Assembly (NCBI RefSeq): GCF_029227915.1
Contig: NC_079875.1
Location: forward strand, 30,008,001-30,072,000
Reading direction: 5' to 3'
Source of the DNA: Hydractinia symbiolongicarpus
Taxonomy: Eukaryota; Cnidaria; Hydrozoa; Anthoathecata; Hydractiniidae
DNA: 64,000 nucleotides
Each line of letters begins with the position of its first letter. Position 1 is the stretch's first letter. This document shows, piece after piece, positions 1-9,641 of the stretch. Under the pieces are notes generated by a model. It was not told the DNA's origin. It worked only from the letters and a program-made list of their open reading frames with translations, and did no database searches. Position numbers and translations under genes: made by a program.

Positions 1-1851
1 AAGAAACTTGATTCAAAAACCAAGAAGAGTGTATTTCTTGGATACGGTGATGGAATCAAGGGATATCGTCTATATGACAACGACAAGAAGAGAGTCTTTT
101 ACAGCCGAAATGTGACATTCAATGAAATCTGTGGTGAATTGAAAGACGACCGTGACATAGACGAACCAAAAGTAGAGATCGAATTACAACCTCGTGAAGA
201 AAACACAGATAATCAAATACAGGAGGAGCAAGAGCGACAAGTAAGAGAACGACGGCCTCCTGATCGTTACGGAGAATGGGTATACATCACTCAAGAAGAA
301 GATCCAAATACATTTTCTAAAGCAATCAAAGGACATGATGCAGACAAGTGGATGCAAGCAATGGAAGCCGAATTGGATTCTCTACACAAAAACGAAGTAT
401 GGGAGTTGACTGAATTACCTCCAAACAGAAAAGTTGTTGGCAGCAAATGGGTATACAAAAAGAAACAAGACTCTGATGGGAATGTGGAACGATACAAAGC
501 AAGATTGGTTGCACAAGGATACAATCAAAGATATGGAGAAGATTATGACGAAACAACTTCTCCGGTAGTTAGATTCGAATCAATACGAACGTTGATTGGA
601 TTGGCAGTCAAGAAAGAACTTCTCCTGCATCAACTCGACGTTGGAACTGCATTTTTGAACGGTGAACTTAACGAAACCATATATATGAAACAACCAGAGG
701 GATTTGAAATTCTAGGAAAGGAACACTTGGTTTGTAAACTCAAGAAAAGTATCTATGGATTGAAGCAATCATCTAGATGTTGGAACGAAGCACTTGACAA
801 ACATCTAAAGAGTATGGGCTTCAAACAATCAAACAACGATCCTTGTATATACACGCTTGAAACAGATGAAGAAACATTCATAATCGCTGTATATGTTGAT
901 GATATCATACTGGCCGGAAACAATCAAAAACGTATTGATGAATTTATCAAGATGATTGGAGATAGATTCGACATCAGAGACATGGGGAAGATGAACCATT
1001 TTCTAGGAGTCAAGATAGAATATTTTAGTGCAGGAAGAATTTGGATTGGACAACCAAGTTACACAAGAAATCTACTCAAGAAGTTTTCAATGGAGAATTC
1101 CAAACCTGTGGCAACACCTGTAGAGATTGGAAGCAAACTCATCAAATCAAATGAAACAGATAAACTCGTTGATCCAGAGATGTATCAATCAGTAGTTGGA
1201 CAGTTACTTTACCTTTCTACGAGAACACGACCAGATATCGCTTATGCTGTGAGCAATGTTGCCAGATTTTCATCAAAACCGTCACAACAACACTGGATTG
1301 CCGTTAAGAGGATCATGAGGTATCTCAATGGAACAATTGATTATGGTCTTTTGTACGAAAAGAATTCAACAATAGAAGGATTTTCTGACGCAGATTGGGC
1401 CGGAGATTTGAATGATCGTAAATCAACTTCTGGATACGTATTCATGATGAGCGGAGCAGCAATCAGCTGGAACAGCAAGAAACAAACATGTGTAGCTTTG
1501 TCAACTGCAGAAGCCGAATATATTGCATTATCAAATGCCTCACAGGAATCGATTTGGCTACGACGACTTTTAGCAGACATGGGAGAAAAGCAGCCAAACG
1601 CAACAATCATCAATGAAGATAATCAATCAGCCATCGCAATGACAAAGAATCCTCAATTTCACGGACGAGCCAAACACATCGATATGAAATATCATTACGT
1701 AAGAGAGCAAGTTAAATCAAACCAAATCCAATTGAAGTACTGTCAAAGTGGAGATATGATCGCAGATATAATGACGAAAGGAATCGGACGAGTACAGTTT
1801 GATAAGTTGCGAACGATGATCGGATTGAAGAACCTTACGGACTGCGAGTGA
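1..1851 (+). CDS. Ty1/Copia retrotransposon polyprotein, 3' part (integrase C-terminus, reverse transcriptase, RNase H)
   Basis: The frame is open from base 1, so the 5' part lies outside the window. The first ~40 codons, with KSVFLGY and a K-x-Y-R-L-Y-D-x-x-x-K-x-V-F-Y-S-R-x-V-x-F-E pattern, are the integrase C-terminal (GKGY-like) region. The reverse transcriptase follows: W-x-x-A-M-x-x-E, then KWVYKKK, RLVAQGY, the LDVGTAFLNG stretch and the YVDD catalytic box at 892-903. RNase H has GFSDADWAGD, STAEAEYIALS, NEDNQSAIAM and HIDMKYHYVRE, holding the acidic residues and the histidine. The order integrase-RT-RNase H defines Copia rather than Gypsy. No stop or frameshift interrupts the visible part, so this is a young and possibly active copy. 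It ends eight bases before the 3' LTR; the purine-rich GAGTGAGGAGGAG between them is the likely polypurine tract. Confidence 0.96.
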   Translation, partial: KKLDSKTKKSVFLGYGDGIKGYRLYDNDKKRVFYSRNVTFNEICGELKDDRDIDEPKVEIELQPREENTDNQIQEEQERQVRERRPPDRYGEWVYITQEEDPNTFSKAIKGHDADKWMQAMEAELDSLHKNEVWELTELPPNRKVVGSKWVYKKKQDSDGNVERYKARLVAQGYNQRYGEDYDETTSPVVRFESIRTLIGLAVKKELLLHQLDVGTAFLNGELNETIYMKQPEGFEILGKEHLVCKLKKSIYGLKQSSRCWNEALDKHLKSMGFKQSNNDPCIYTLETDEETFIIAVYVDDIILAGNNQKRIDEFIKMIGDRFDIRDMGKMNHFLGVKIEYFSAGRIWIGQPSYTRNLLKKFSMENSKPVATPVEIGSKLIKSNETDKLVDPEMYQSVVGQLLYLSTRTRPDIAYAVSNVARFSSKPSQQHWIAVKRIMRYLNGTIDYGLLYEKNSTIEGFSDADWAGDLNDRKSTSGYVFMMSGAAISWNSKKQTCVALSTAEAEYIALSNASQESIWLRRLLADMGEKQPNATIINEDNQSAIAMTKNPQFHGRAKHIDMKYHYVREQVKSNQIQLKYCQSGDMIADIMTKGIGRVQFDKLRTMIGLKNLTDCE

Positions 1852-1858
1852 GGAGGAG

Positions 1859-2136
1859 TGTTGAAAATAGGCACTCTTGCCGCAAGAACATTCTAGAACC
1901 TTGTGTACTATCTAGAAATATAAGGGACATTGGAGAATATTCCAGAAATAAGATAACTATACTAGAAACTACTAATAGTAAATATAGAACATCTGGAATA
2001 TACTAGAACATTCTAAAGTATCTTATCTTTAATATATAAATAGGAGAACGTCTTGTAAATTTTAGAGTCATAGAGTCATAAAGTTATTGGAGCAGTCGAA
2101 GCAACTCTGCAAATATATAAAGTTTACATTTCAACA
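1859..2136 (+). repeat. 3' LTR of the Copia element
   Basis: The segment begins TGTTGAAA and ends TTTCAACA, an 8-bp terminal inverted repeat with the canonical TG...CA ends. It directly follows a polypurine tract and the Pol stop codon. Length is 278 bp, usual for Copia LTRs. The 5' LTR is outside the window, so neither LTR identity nor a target-site duplication can be measured here. Confidence 0.88.
1886..2043 (+). promoter_or_regulatory. Putative LTR promoter: heat-shock-element-like sites plus TATA box
   Basis: Two perfect three-unit matches to the heat shock factor consensus (GAAnnTTCnnGAA) occur at 1886-1898 (GAACATTCTAGAA) and 1935-1947 (GAATATTCCAGAA). A two-unit GAACATTC lies at 2006-2013. 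A TATA-like ATATATAAATAG follows at 2032-2043, suitably placed for a transcription start near 2060-2075. The sites are seen directly; heat-induced transcription is inferred from the known role of such elements in other stress-responsive Copia LTRs. Confidence 0.6.
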
Positions 2137-2217
2137 CTCGCGATATGTCGAAACACGCTGAACAAATGACAAGTATACAAATTTGCAATAAACATTTACG
2201 AATCTGAAAAATAGACT

Positions 2218-4862
2218 CTAAATGTGATTTGAAGACAAATTTTCATGCTGAGAAGTTTTCTGCAAGGTTGTGAGGTTCTGCAAGGCCTTCCAAAACTTGT
2301 TTATTTGCGTGCTGACCATTGATCCAGCGATTTTCTCGCAACTCCAGTTCACAAAAACTGGACACTCAGCATGAAGAACCATGCCACTTAAGCAATTTCG
2401 CATGTGGTGGACAAACAAGCGCAGATGACGCATGACTACTTCCTCTATGGATAACATTGCAGGCCCAGCTGTCGCTGCAGTTTTATGGTCCTTAACAGAG
2501 ATAATGTATGAACCATCTGGTTTTACCTCCTGTGCATCAAACTCTTCATTGTCATGTTGCTGATGACTCCTGCTCTGCTCGCATTTCCCAACACAATGTA
2601 CGTTATAAGATAATCACGCACATGACAATATGACCTGCGACTTGGAGGTAACGTGCTACAAGCCGCACTCGATAAGATCTTAATTGATTCTTTCTTGTGG
2701 TCTGAATTGTCCACTCTGACAATTTCCTGGAGAGTGGGCAACTTCGTAAGGTCTTCAAGCTGTTTGCCATGTTTTTCAATCATGATTTTTTTGTGATAGT
2801 TGCGACACCACTGATTAATCACACTTCTCATGGAAGTAACTATGCTCGTGGACACCTTAACAAATTCAGGCTGAGTTATCATTACATAGTCGTAAAATAT
2901 CTTCACAGAGCCCAAATTTGTTTTTATGGTGCCAGGTTTTCTTCCTTTCGCTTCGAAATAGCTGACCCAAGTGTTTAGTTCTTTTCGACAAAACAACTTT
3001 TCATAATGTTTTCCAGATGGATCCAAAAATGTAAAATGTTCATAACTACATCTCGATGCTGCAGGGCTGATCGCACTGGTCTTAATCCACCATCCATGCT
3101 TTTAACCACTCATAGAATTCGTTCATGTGGTCCTGCTCTTCCTTAGATATCATGATAACTTTCTCGTCATAATCCTCGTAGTCGACGTCAATTTCATCGT
3201 CAATGTCGTCAGACAATGACTGGTCACTATAATAGTAATATAGTAGAAATATAACCTCAGTTTAGCAAAAAACTGTATCGAGTAAAGATTGGAGGCAGTT
3301 AAACAATTGAAATTTGGACTACGAAATTCAAAATAAAAAATCTTAGTAATCTACTACCGCGCTAAGTGATAAACACTTACTGTAATTCGATTGTTTCCTC
3401 CAAATTTTCTATTTCTGCTAAAATTTTCTCTCCGCGGGAATTGTCTTCCCTCTGAGGAGGTTCGTCCGCTTGATCAAGATCCTTTTCAGTCTGACAAGGC
3501 ATTTCTTCTTGAAAAATAGGTGCATTTTCCTTCTCTTCCGTCTGACAAGGTGTTTCTTCTTCTTCTCGACAAACAGGCGCATTTTCCTTCTCATTGTTTA
3601 CTCCTGTCTCCTGTCCCGGTTCATCCACATTTACTAATACCGATTCCTGTAATTTTGTTTTAAACATGTCACCGACTAAATGATGGAATTCTCTTAAATG
3701 ATTGTCCATTATGAGAACCACTTTTTGACACTGAACAAATGAACAGCGACGTGGCAAATAAATTCTTTTAGGTCGCTTTCTCCCTGACTCTTCCACTCCC
3801 TTTCTTTTTCGGTTTAAACCGAATTCCAACCTTGCTCCAGCGGCTTTATGTTCCGGCCAATTGTGAACTTTTATTAAATGTTTTTTAACATTGTGCGCGA
3901 ACTAGAAAGTACAAAAAACAACACAATTAATGATACAATCAAGAATTTTATGCCTTTCTGCTGCTCCAATTTGTAACAAAATTTACTTTCTTAACATATT
4001 TTTAAAAGTACTAATTTGTTACCTGCCACACACAGGGCAAACTACTTGCCGTCGTTTTTGCTCTGGCTGATTCGTTGGCTTGACTTGACTTTTTTATATC
4101 TCCATAAGTAACTATAAATATATAAATACAACGAATGTCATCAAATTTAAATAATTGTATACTCAAACGACGACGAGTGCAAAAGATCACCAACAGCAAC
4201 AACATCAAGATAATAGAAATTACCTTTCTCGCAGACTTAATATCTTCCTTGTCAATTAGTTTGTGCAATTTCTTTTTTGTTGCAGGACTAATATTTGACT
4301 CAGGTTCATGCTCACTTGATACACCATTGTCTGTTGACTAAAAGAACAAAAATATCAAACATAGTCCAACGAAACTGTGACAAAGTAACACTTTTCCACC
4401 TCAGCAGTTTTAATGCCTAAATGTAGAGAAAATAGTACCTCTTTAACGCTCTCTGTTTCAACAGGTTGTTGTTCTTTATTTGATACACGATTGTCTGTTG
4501 ACTAAAAGAACAAAAACATCAAACATAGTCTTACTAAACTGTGACAAAGTAACACTTTTCCACCTCAGCAGTTTCAATGCTTAATGTAGAGAAAATAGTA
4601 CCTCTTTAACGCTCTCTATATTAACAGGTTCGTGTTCTTTATTTGATACACGATTGTCTGTTGACTAAAAGAACAAAAATATCAAACATAGTCTCACTGA
4701 ACTGTGACAAAGTAACACTTTTCTATCTCAGCAATTTCAATGTCTAAAAGGTACCTCTTTGTCGCTCTCTACACAGGCATGATTCCCAATACAGCTGTCA
4801 CAGTACCAACCATTATTTATAACACATTGCGTAGCTGGACAAGAACTTAATTTATTGCTTGG
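2218..4862 (-). pseudogene. Multi-exon zinc-finger / tyrosine-recombinase-like gene, frameshifted
   Basis: Minus-strand exons with GT/AG borders: 4755-4862 (Cys-rich C-x4-C-x7-C-x2-C-x4-H-x-C), 4602-4664, 4439-4501, 4224-4337, 4023-4088, 3381-3901, then 3226 downward. Phases agree from 4337 to 3226. The 3381-3901 exon has HLIKVH and CSFVQCQ...NHLREFHH (zinc-finger-like) and an acidic Glu/Gln-rich stretch. The last exon starts very acidic, then runs into a core-binding-like region (LNTWVSYFEAK..KPGTIKTNL) and ASRAGV, which resembles box I of tyrosine recombinases. It ends with KDHKTAATAGPA. A stop at 3082-3084 and a frame change near 2548 break the frame. The catalytic H-x-x-R and Tyr are absent: the last segment stops at 2218, about 80 bp from the Copia LTR. 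I recognise the type from cnidarian uncharacterised proteins but cannot name it. In the 4023-4088 exon a second frame reads VVCPVCG, so that exon's phase is uncertain. Confidence 0.6.
4439..4664 (-). repeat. Tandemly duplicated 63-bp exon (two strict copies plus a related third)
   Basis: Segments 4439-4501 and 4602-4664 are each exactly 63 bp (21 codons) on the minus strand. Both are preceded by a TTTTAG acceptor, followed by a GTACTATTT donor, and start S-T-D-N-R-V-S-N-K-E. The adjacent exon 4224-4337 begins with the related S-T-D-N-G-V-S-S-E. The repeat period of about 163-165 bp includes the introns. Because each exon is phase-neutral, copy number can change without shifting the frame. Confidence 0.7.
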
Positions 4863-6566
4863 CTGCATGAGAAAGAACACTATAATGGTAACAGAAGTTA
4901 AATTAAAATTAAGTACGATACGACAATAATTTCGTGGTGGAGATCTATTGCCTGGTTTGCCAATGTTCTTATATTCCTCCTTATCTTAACTATCCTTTCA
5001 AACAAAAAAAGACGTGCAAACTTTGTGAACGTTATTGGGACATATATAGGACTGCAACCCTTATATTGATGTACGAAGTCTTTACGAACTTAACTTTAAC
5101 TTTATCGAATTGGATGGAATTAAACAAATATTTGCGACCTGGAAGAAACAGTTGATAACGAATCATAAAATAAAAAGATTATTCTGCGCGCAGAAAATGC
5201 TTTCAAATTATGACATAGAAAATACTAGTATTTGCCTTGTTCATTCATCTTCCTTGGCTGAATTCAAATATTTGTACTTGTCTAGTCTTGTCTAGTGCTA
5301 AATAAACGGAGTTTTGATAAATTGGAGGTAAAAAATTTCAAAAAAATAAAAATGGGTGGCAAATGTTGATAAATGGGACAGGAAATAAATAAATAACTAG
5401 AGGGAAGGGTCAAACGAGGTAAAGGCGACGGGGATGACTCCATCTCCATTTTTTTTTTAATAAAATTCCACGACGTCATTGAAACTTTTTTCTGTCCCAA
5501 AAATGTATACGACTCTTCACGGTAAAAAAAAGTTTCCAAAGAATTTCAAAATGTTCCTGGGATAGCCATTTCGTTGACTGAAGGTATTATCTATAAAATA
5601 ATGAGATTTTTTTGTTAATATTTTTAACTGAAATCTTCACTTTTCTATCTCAGCAATTTCAATGTCTAAAAGGTACCTCTTTGTCGCTCTCTACACAGGC
5701 ATGATTCCCAATACAGCTGTCACAGTACCAACCATTATTTATAACACATTGCGTAGCTGGACAAGAACTTAATTTATTGCTTGGCTGCATGAGAAAGAAC
5801 ACTATAATGGTAACAGAAGTTAAATTAAAATTAAGTACGATACGACAATAATTTCGTGGTGGAGATCTATTGCCTGGTTTGCCAATGTTTACTTATATTC
5901 CTCCTTATCTTAACTATCCTTTCAAACAAAAAAAGACGTGCAAACTTTGTGAACGTTATTGGGACATATATAGGACTGCAACCCTTATATTGATGTACGA
6001 AGTCTTTACGAACTTAACTTTAACTTTATCGAATTGGATGGAATTAAACAAATATTTGCGACCTGGAAGAAACAGTTGATAACGAATCATAAAATAAAAA
6101 GATTATTTTGCGCGCAGAAAATGCTTTCAAATTATGACATAGAAAATACTAGTATTTGCCTTGTTCATTCATCTTCCTTGGCTGAATTCAAATATTTGTA
6201 CTTGTCTAGTCTTGTCTAGTGCTAAATAAACGGAGTTTTGATAAATTGGAGGTAAAAAATTTCAAAAAAATAAAAATGGGTGGCAAATGTTGATAAATGG
6301 GACAGGAAATAAATAAATAACTAGAGGGAAGGGTCAAACGACGTAAAGGCGACGGGGATGACTCCATCTCCAGTTTTTTTTTAATAAAATTCCACGACGT
6401 CATTGAAACTTTTTTCTGTCCCAAAAATGTATACGACTCTTCACGGTAAAAAAAAGTTTCCAAAGAATTTCAAAATGTTCCTGGGATAGCCATTTCGTTG
6501 ACTGGAGGTATTATCTATAAAATAATGAGATTTTTTTGTTAATATTTTTAACTGAAATCTTCACTT
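4716..6566. repeat. Tandem duplication, two ~922-bp copies
   Basis: Copy 1 runs 4716-5637 and copy 2 5638-6566. They differ by only a few substitutions and one 2-bp indel (near 4960 versus 5888), so the duplication is recent. Each copy carries the 108-bp Cys-rich exon of the neighbouring minus-strand gene (4755-4862 and 5677-5784, minus strand). The rest of each copy shows no convincing coding potential. Confidence 0.92.
5677..5784 (-). pseudogene. Second copy of the Cys-rich zinc-binding-like exon
   Basis: This is an exact-length copy of exon 4755-4862, with a CATGCAG acceptor and a GAG/GTACCT donor retained. The 36 codons encode S-C-P-A-T-Q-C, then N-N-G-W-Y-C-D-S-C-I-G-N-H-A-C, a B-box-like or small treble-clef-like cysteine pattern. 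It could be spliced as an extra exon of the minus-strand gene or be unused. Exon status is inferred from splice sites and an open phase-0 frame. Confidence 0.5.
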
Positions 6567-6606
6567 TTTACAATGTATTTGTTAAAAATTTATTATTTAT
6601 TATTTT

Positions 6607-6665
6607 CTAGTTGTTAGCCCATGGCAAAATCCACCACGGGTTCGTCCGTCGTACATATTGTATTT
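6607..6665 (-). mobile_element. 3'-end remnant of a Helitron-like mini element
   Basis: On the minus strand this reads ..GACGGACGAACCCGTGG..CCATGGGCTAACAACTAG, a mutated version of the 3' end seen intact at 15225-15319 and 42061-42201 (hairpin, then CTAG). The hairpin is imperfect and no matching 5' end was found. Confidence 0.45.
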
Positions 6666-6666
6666 T

Positions 6667-7162
6667 ACAGATTTCGCCAGTCGTACATATCTCGGACATA
6701 GCTATTTGGCGCATCCTTAGTACAAAGTACCAAGTCAGCTACCCTTTTAAACATAAAACGGCTATTCGTTGACTACCAACGGGTTCGGCTATCAACATTA
6801 TGAATTATCCTGCGGGGAGGATTCCGTCATTCTGTCATGAATCTTGATAAGTCTATTCTGCACACCAGAATATGTGCAATATACAGACCAGATCTTCTAC
6901 TTTTAGTCTGTGAAAGTTGTACGTTACTTCTTTTGTTTTTGTTTTTCACATCGTTATCAAAGAGGCATGGTCATCTGTATTAGAGCATGAATTGGAGCAT
7001 TAGGATATTATTACAAATATAGTGCTGTAGTTAATTGATCAAATCCATTTTCTCCCAACGACGAAATCTAAAAATATGTATTATTAGTTACACCATTTTG
7101 AAATCATTTGCAACTTCAAGCAAAAAATTCTTACCAAAACAATGCGATGTTAATTTTAATGT
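6667..7162. other. No gene seen
   Basis: AT-rich sequence without a supported reading frame, splice-bordered exon or repeat unit. It separates the 922-bp duplication from the 39-bp tandem array. Confidence 0.5.
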
Positions 7163-7485
7163 TTGATTAATAAATTTAAGTTATTGGGACATTTCGATGT
7201 TAGTTCAATTAAATTTGTGTTATGGGGACAATTCGATGTTAGTTTAATTAAATTTGTGTTATGGGGACAATGTCATGTTATTTTCATTAAATTTGAGTTA
7301 TGGGGACAATGCGATGTTATTTTCATTAAATTTGTGTTATGGGGACAATTCGATGTTAGTTTAATTAAATTTTGAGTTATGGGGACAATGTCATGTTATT
7401 TTCATTAAATTTGAGTTATGGGGACAATGCGATGTTAGTTTCATTAAATTTGAGTTATGGGGACAATGTGGAGTCAGTTTGGGGA
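7163..7485. repeat. 39-bp minisatellite, about eight units
   Basis: Units of about 39 bp read AAATTTGTGTTATGGGGACA followed by ATTCGATGTTAGTTTAATT-like sequence. They alternate between ATTCGATGTTAG, ATGTCATGTTAT and ATGCGATGTTAG variants. Since 39 is a multiple of three the array makes an open frame with a 13-residue period (K-F-V-L-W-G-Q-F-D-V-S-L-I). That frame is a by-product of the period, not evidence of a gene. A diverged unit recurs near 8165-8190. Confidence 0.9.
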
Positions 7486-7517
7486 AACCACATGATATGG
7501 CTAAATTTCTGTTTAAT

Positions 7518-7650
7518 ACATGATACTGCGACAAATTTCCCGTCTCAATCCTCCTATAGTTAAAAATAACTATTTCAATGCTTATTTTGGTATATAAAGC
7601 TTTTTTTGAGCCGGGCATGCCCATCTAAAGCAAAAACGTTCTTTTTAGGC
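7518..7650. repeat. Left direct repeat flanking the DIRS-order element
   Basis: ATGATACTGCGACAAATTTC and the following ~110 bp, through CCGTCTCAATCCTCCT, a TATATAAA stretch and the start of the GGCATG repeat, recur in the same orientation at 11578-11720. Direct, not inverted, terminal repeats fit the split-direct-repeat structure of Ngaro/PAT-type elements, but the exact termini are not resolved. Confidence 0.55.
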
Positions 7651-8060
7651 ATTTTTTCGCCCTGAAACATTTAATTTCGGATTTAAATAGAAATCGCTAC
7701 ATTGTAGGGCAAATATATGCTGTTTATTAAAAATTTCTATTTACGGGGTCATACACTGTATTTCTTTCTTATTATGACATATAAGAATCTTTTATAATCG
7801 GGCATGCCCATCTAAAGCAAAAACGTTCTTTTTAGGCATTTTTTCGCCCTGAAACATTTAATTTCGGATTTAAATAGAAATCGCTACATTGTAGGGCAAA
7901 TATATGCTGTTTATTAAAAATTTGTAATTTCCGGGGTCATACACTGTATTTCTTTCTTATTATGACATATAAGAATCTTTTATAATCGGGCATGCCCATC
8001 TAAAGCAAAAACGTTCGTTTTAGGCAGTTTCTCGCCCGGAAACATATTTTCGGACTTAAA
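7612..8060. repeat. 187/188-bp tandem repeat, 2.4 copies
   Basis: CGGGCATGCCCATCTAAAGC starts at 7612, 7799 and 7987. The first two units are almost identical; the third is cut short after about 70 bp. GGGCATGCCC is itself palindromic. A diverged copy of the start of the unit occurs at about 11681-11720, beyond the DIRS-order retroelement. Confidence 0.9.
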
Positions 8061-8367
8061 TAAATAATGCAGAGTCATGAGGACAATCCGATGATGCGTC
8101 GGAAAAAGCTACTCTGCGGGATCAATTCCTTAGTGTTTTTACTAAATCTATCCTATGGGTTGGGTTAAATCTGAGCTATGGGGACAGTTGTGTATTAAGA
8201 ACATTATTACGAAAGTCAAATTAACCATTCAGGGAAAACACGTGGTGTGGCTAAAATTCTGTTTATTTTCTAATTCACGTATTCAAACGAAAATAACTTT
8301 ATTTATTTGCTTTTATTTCAAGTAATAGTAAGTATAGAAAGTTGTATCTGTCGCAAGGGAAAGATAA

Positions 8368-9056
8368 TTAGAGACCAAGGTTGGAAGACACGGACAACAA
8401 TGATTTTACACTGTCAGATTTCCATCTGCCGTGTTTTTTAAACAATCGATCTGTAACTCCAAAGTTGGCCGCAGCCGTCGCTCCTCCAGAACGTAAACTG
8501 TGTAATCCAAAGTTTTGTGGATCAAGATATTTCACTATATCGCATAAAACCTGCAAACCCCAAAATTAACATTGAAATGGTTCTGAGTTGAAGTAGTAAA
8601 CATTTATCGCCATTTAAACTGTCGTATATTTTGTTTAAAATTGAAACGGTGATGGGGAGTTTTTTCTTCAAATCCTTTCTGCAAATTCTTTGCCGCTTCC
8701 AAAAGCATTTTGCATATTTTAGCATTGCATGGATTTATATTGCAAAATTTGTGATTGTGCTTTATTGCGTAAAACGAACTTTCTATTGTAGAGAAAGACT
8801 CGCCGGACTGTATCAGGTTGACTAGATAAAGAGCAACGAACTTATCTTCAGTGGGATAAGACTTGGCTTCGGGAAATCGACTACACCAAGTTTCAAATTT
8901 CTGAAAATAACAAGCATATTTTTTATTCGTGTTTTTACTCCTAGCGTTTGTTAACAAATCGGGAACTCTACGAGCTAACAATTTTAAACGGTTGTCCTTC
9001 ACTTGAAAACACAATTCATCACGGACATTATCTAAAAGTAAATAAAGATATAACAA
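8368..9056 (-). pseudogene. DIRS-order tyrosine recombinase, internally deleted
   Basis: The N-terminal core-binding part (9056 to about 8670) has T-N-K-K-Y-A-C-Y-F-Q-K-F-E-T-W-C and the L-x-x-A-x-R motif typical of DIRS/Ngaro recombinases. A frameshift near 8665 leads to a frame with box I, GFAGFMRYSEI (catalytic Arg). This is followed almost at once by FGLHSLRSGGATAAANFG (box II H-x-x-R) and KHGRWKSDS, ending ..SVSSNLGL at the stop. In intact relatives roughly 100 residues separate box I from box II, and a tyrosine-containing segment separates GRWKS from the final SxxLGL. Both segments are missing, so the enzyme is dead. It is the last gene of the element, after RT-RNase H, which is the DIRS order. 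Confidence 0.85.
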
Positions 9057-9177
9057 TCATTTTCTTTGTAAGAAAAGTAAATTACTCTTAATTCCACTTT
9101 TTTGTTTTATTCTCGAAAGACTTTTTCTCTGTGATATTTGAAATTAACACAAGTTTAGCAATTAGTATCAAAACTAG

Positions 9178-9460
9178 TTACCCGGTACCCTATTTTTTTC
9201 TAAAATAGTACGCGGTAATCTTTAAAAATTGTAACCTAGTACAATATCTTTCTTTAAAATAGCATCCAATACTATTTTGAACTCAGTATCGAGTACAATA
9301 TCTGTTCTTAACATACTACACGGTACTCTTTAAAACTTGTACCCAGTACAATTTTTTTCTTTACAATAGTATCCAGTACTATGTTGAACTTGGTATACCG
9401 TACTAAATCATCCTCCGTAGTAGCACCCAGTGCTACTTTAAACTTGGTACCTAGTACATT
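9178..9460. repeat. Degenerate ~60-bp repeats within the retroelement
   Basis: Between the recombinase and the RNase H end, words such as GTACCCAGTACAA, AGTATCCAGTACTA and TAGTACCCGGTACC recur roughly every 55-65 bp, separated by T-rich tracts. About five diverged units are visible. No coding potential. Confidence 0.65.
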
Positions 9461-9641
9461 TGAGTAATTCAATTTTAAAAGCTATAATTTCGCGTTTATA
9501 TGTTTCTTTTCCGAGAATATGAAAGCCACTAGGACCTTCATTTAAATACGTCTGAGACACATTGTTAAAAATTCTGAAATCTTTTATAAATTTTTAAAAA
9601 TGTTCCACTTCTTTTAAAAGGGGCCAATAAGTGGCAGAAAG

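Noticed and set aside
4934-5295. Duplicated short ORFs (4934-5155, 5110-5295 and copies at 5870-6219)
   Set aside because: They recur only because the DNA is duplicated; no motifs, and they overlap intronic sequence of the minus-strand gene.
7163-7375. Protein of 13-residue repeats
   Set aside because: The open frame exists only because the minisatellite period (39 bp) is divisible by three; no start context or conserved flank.
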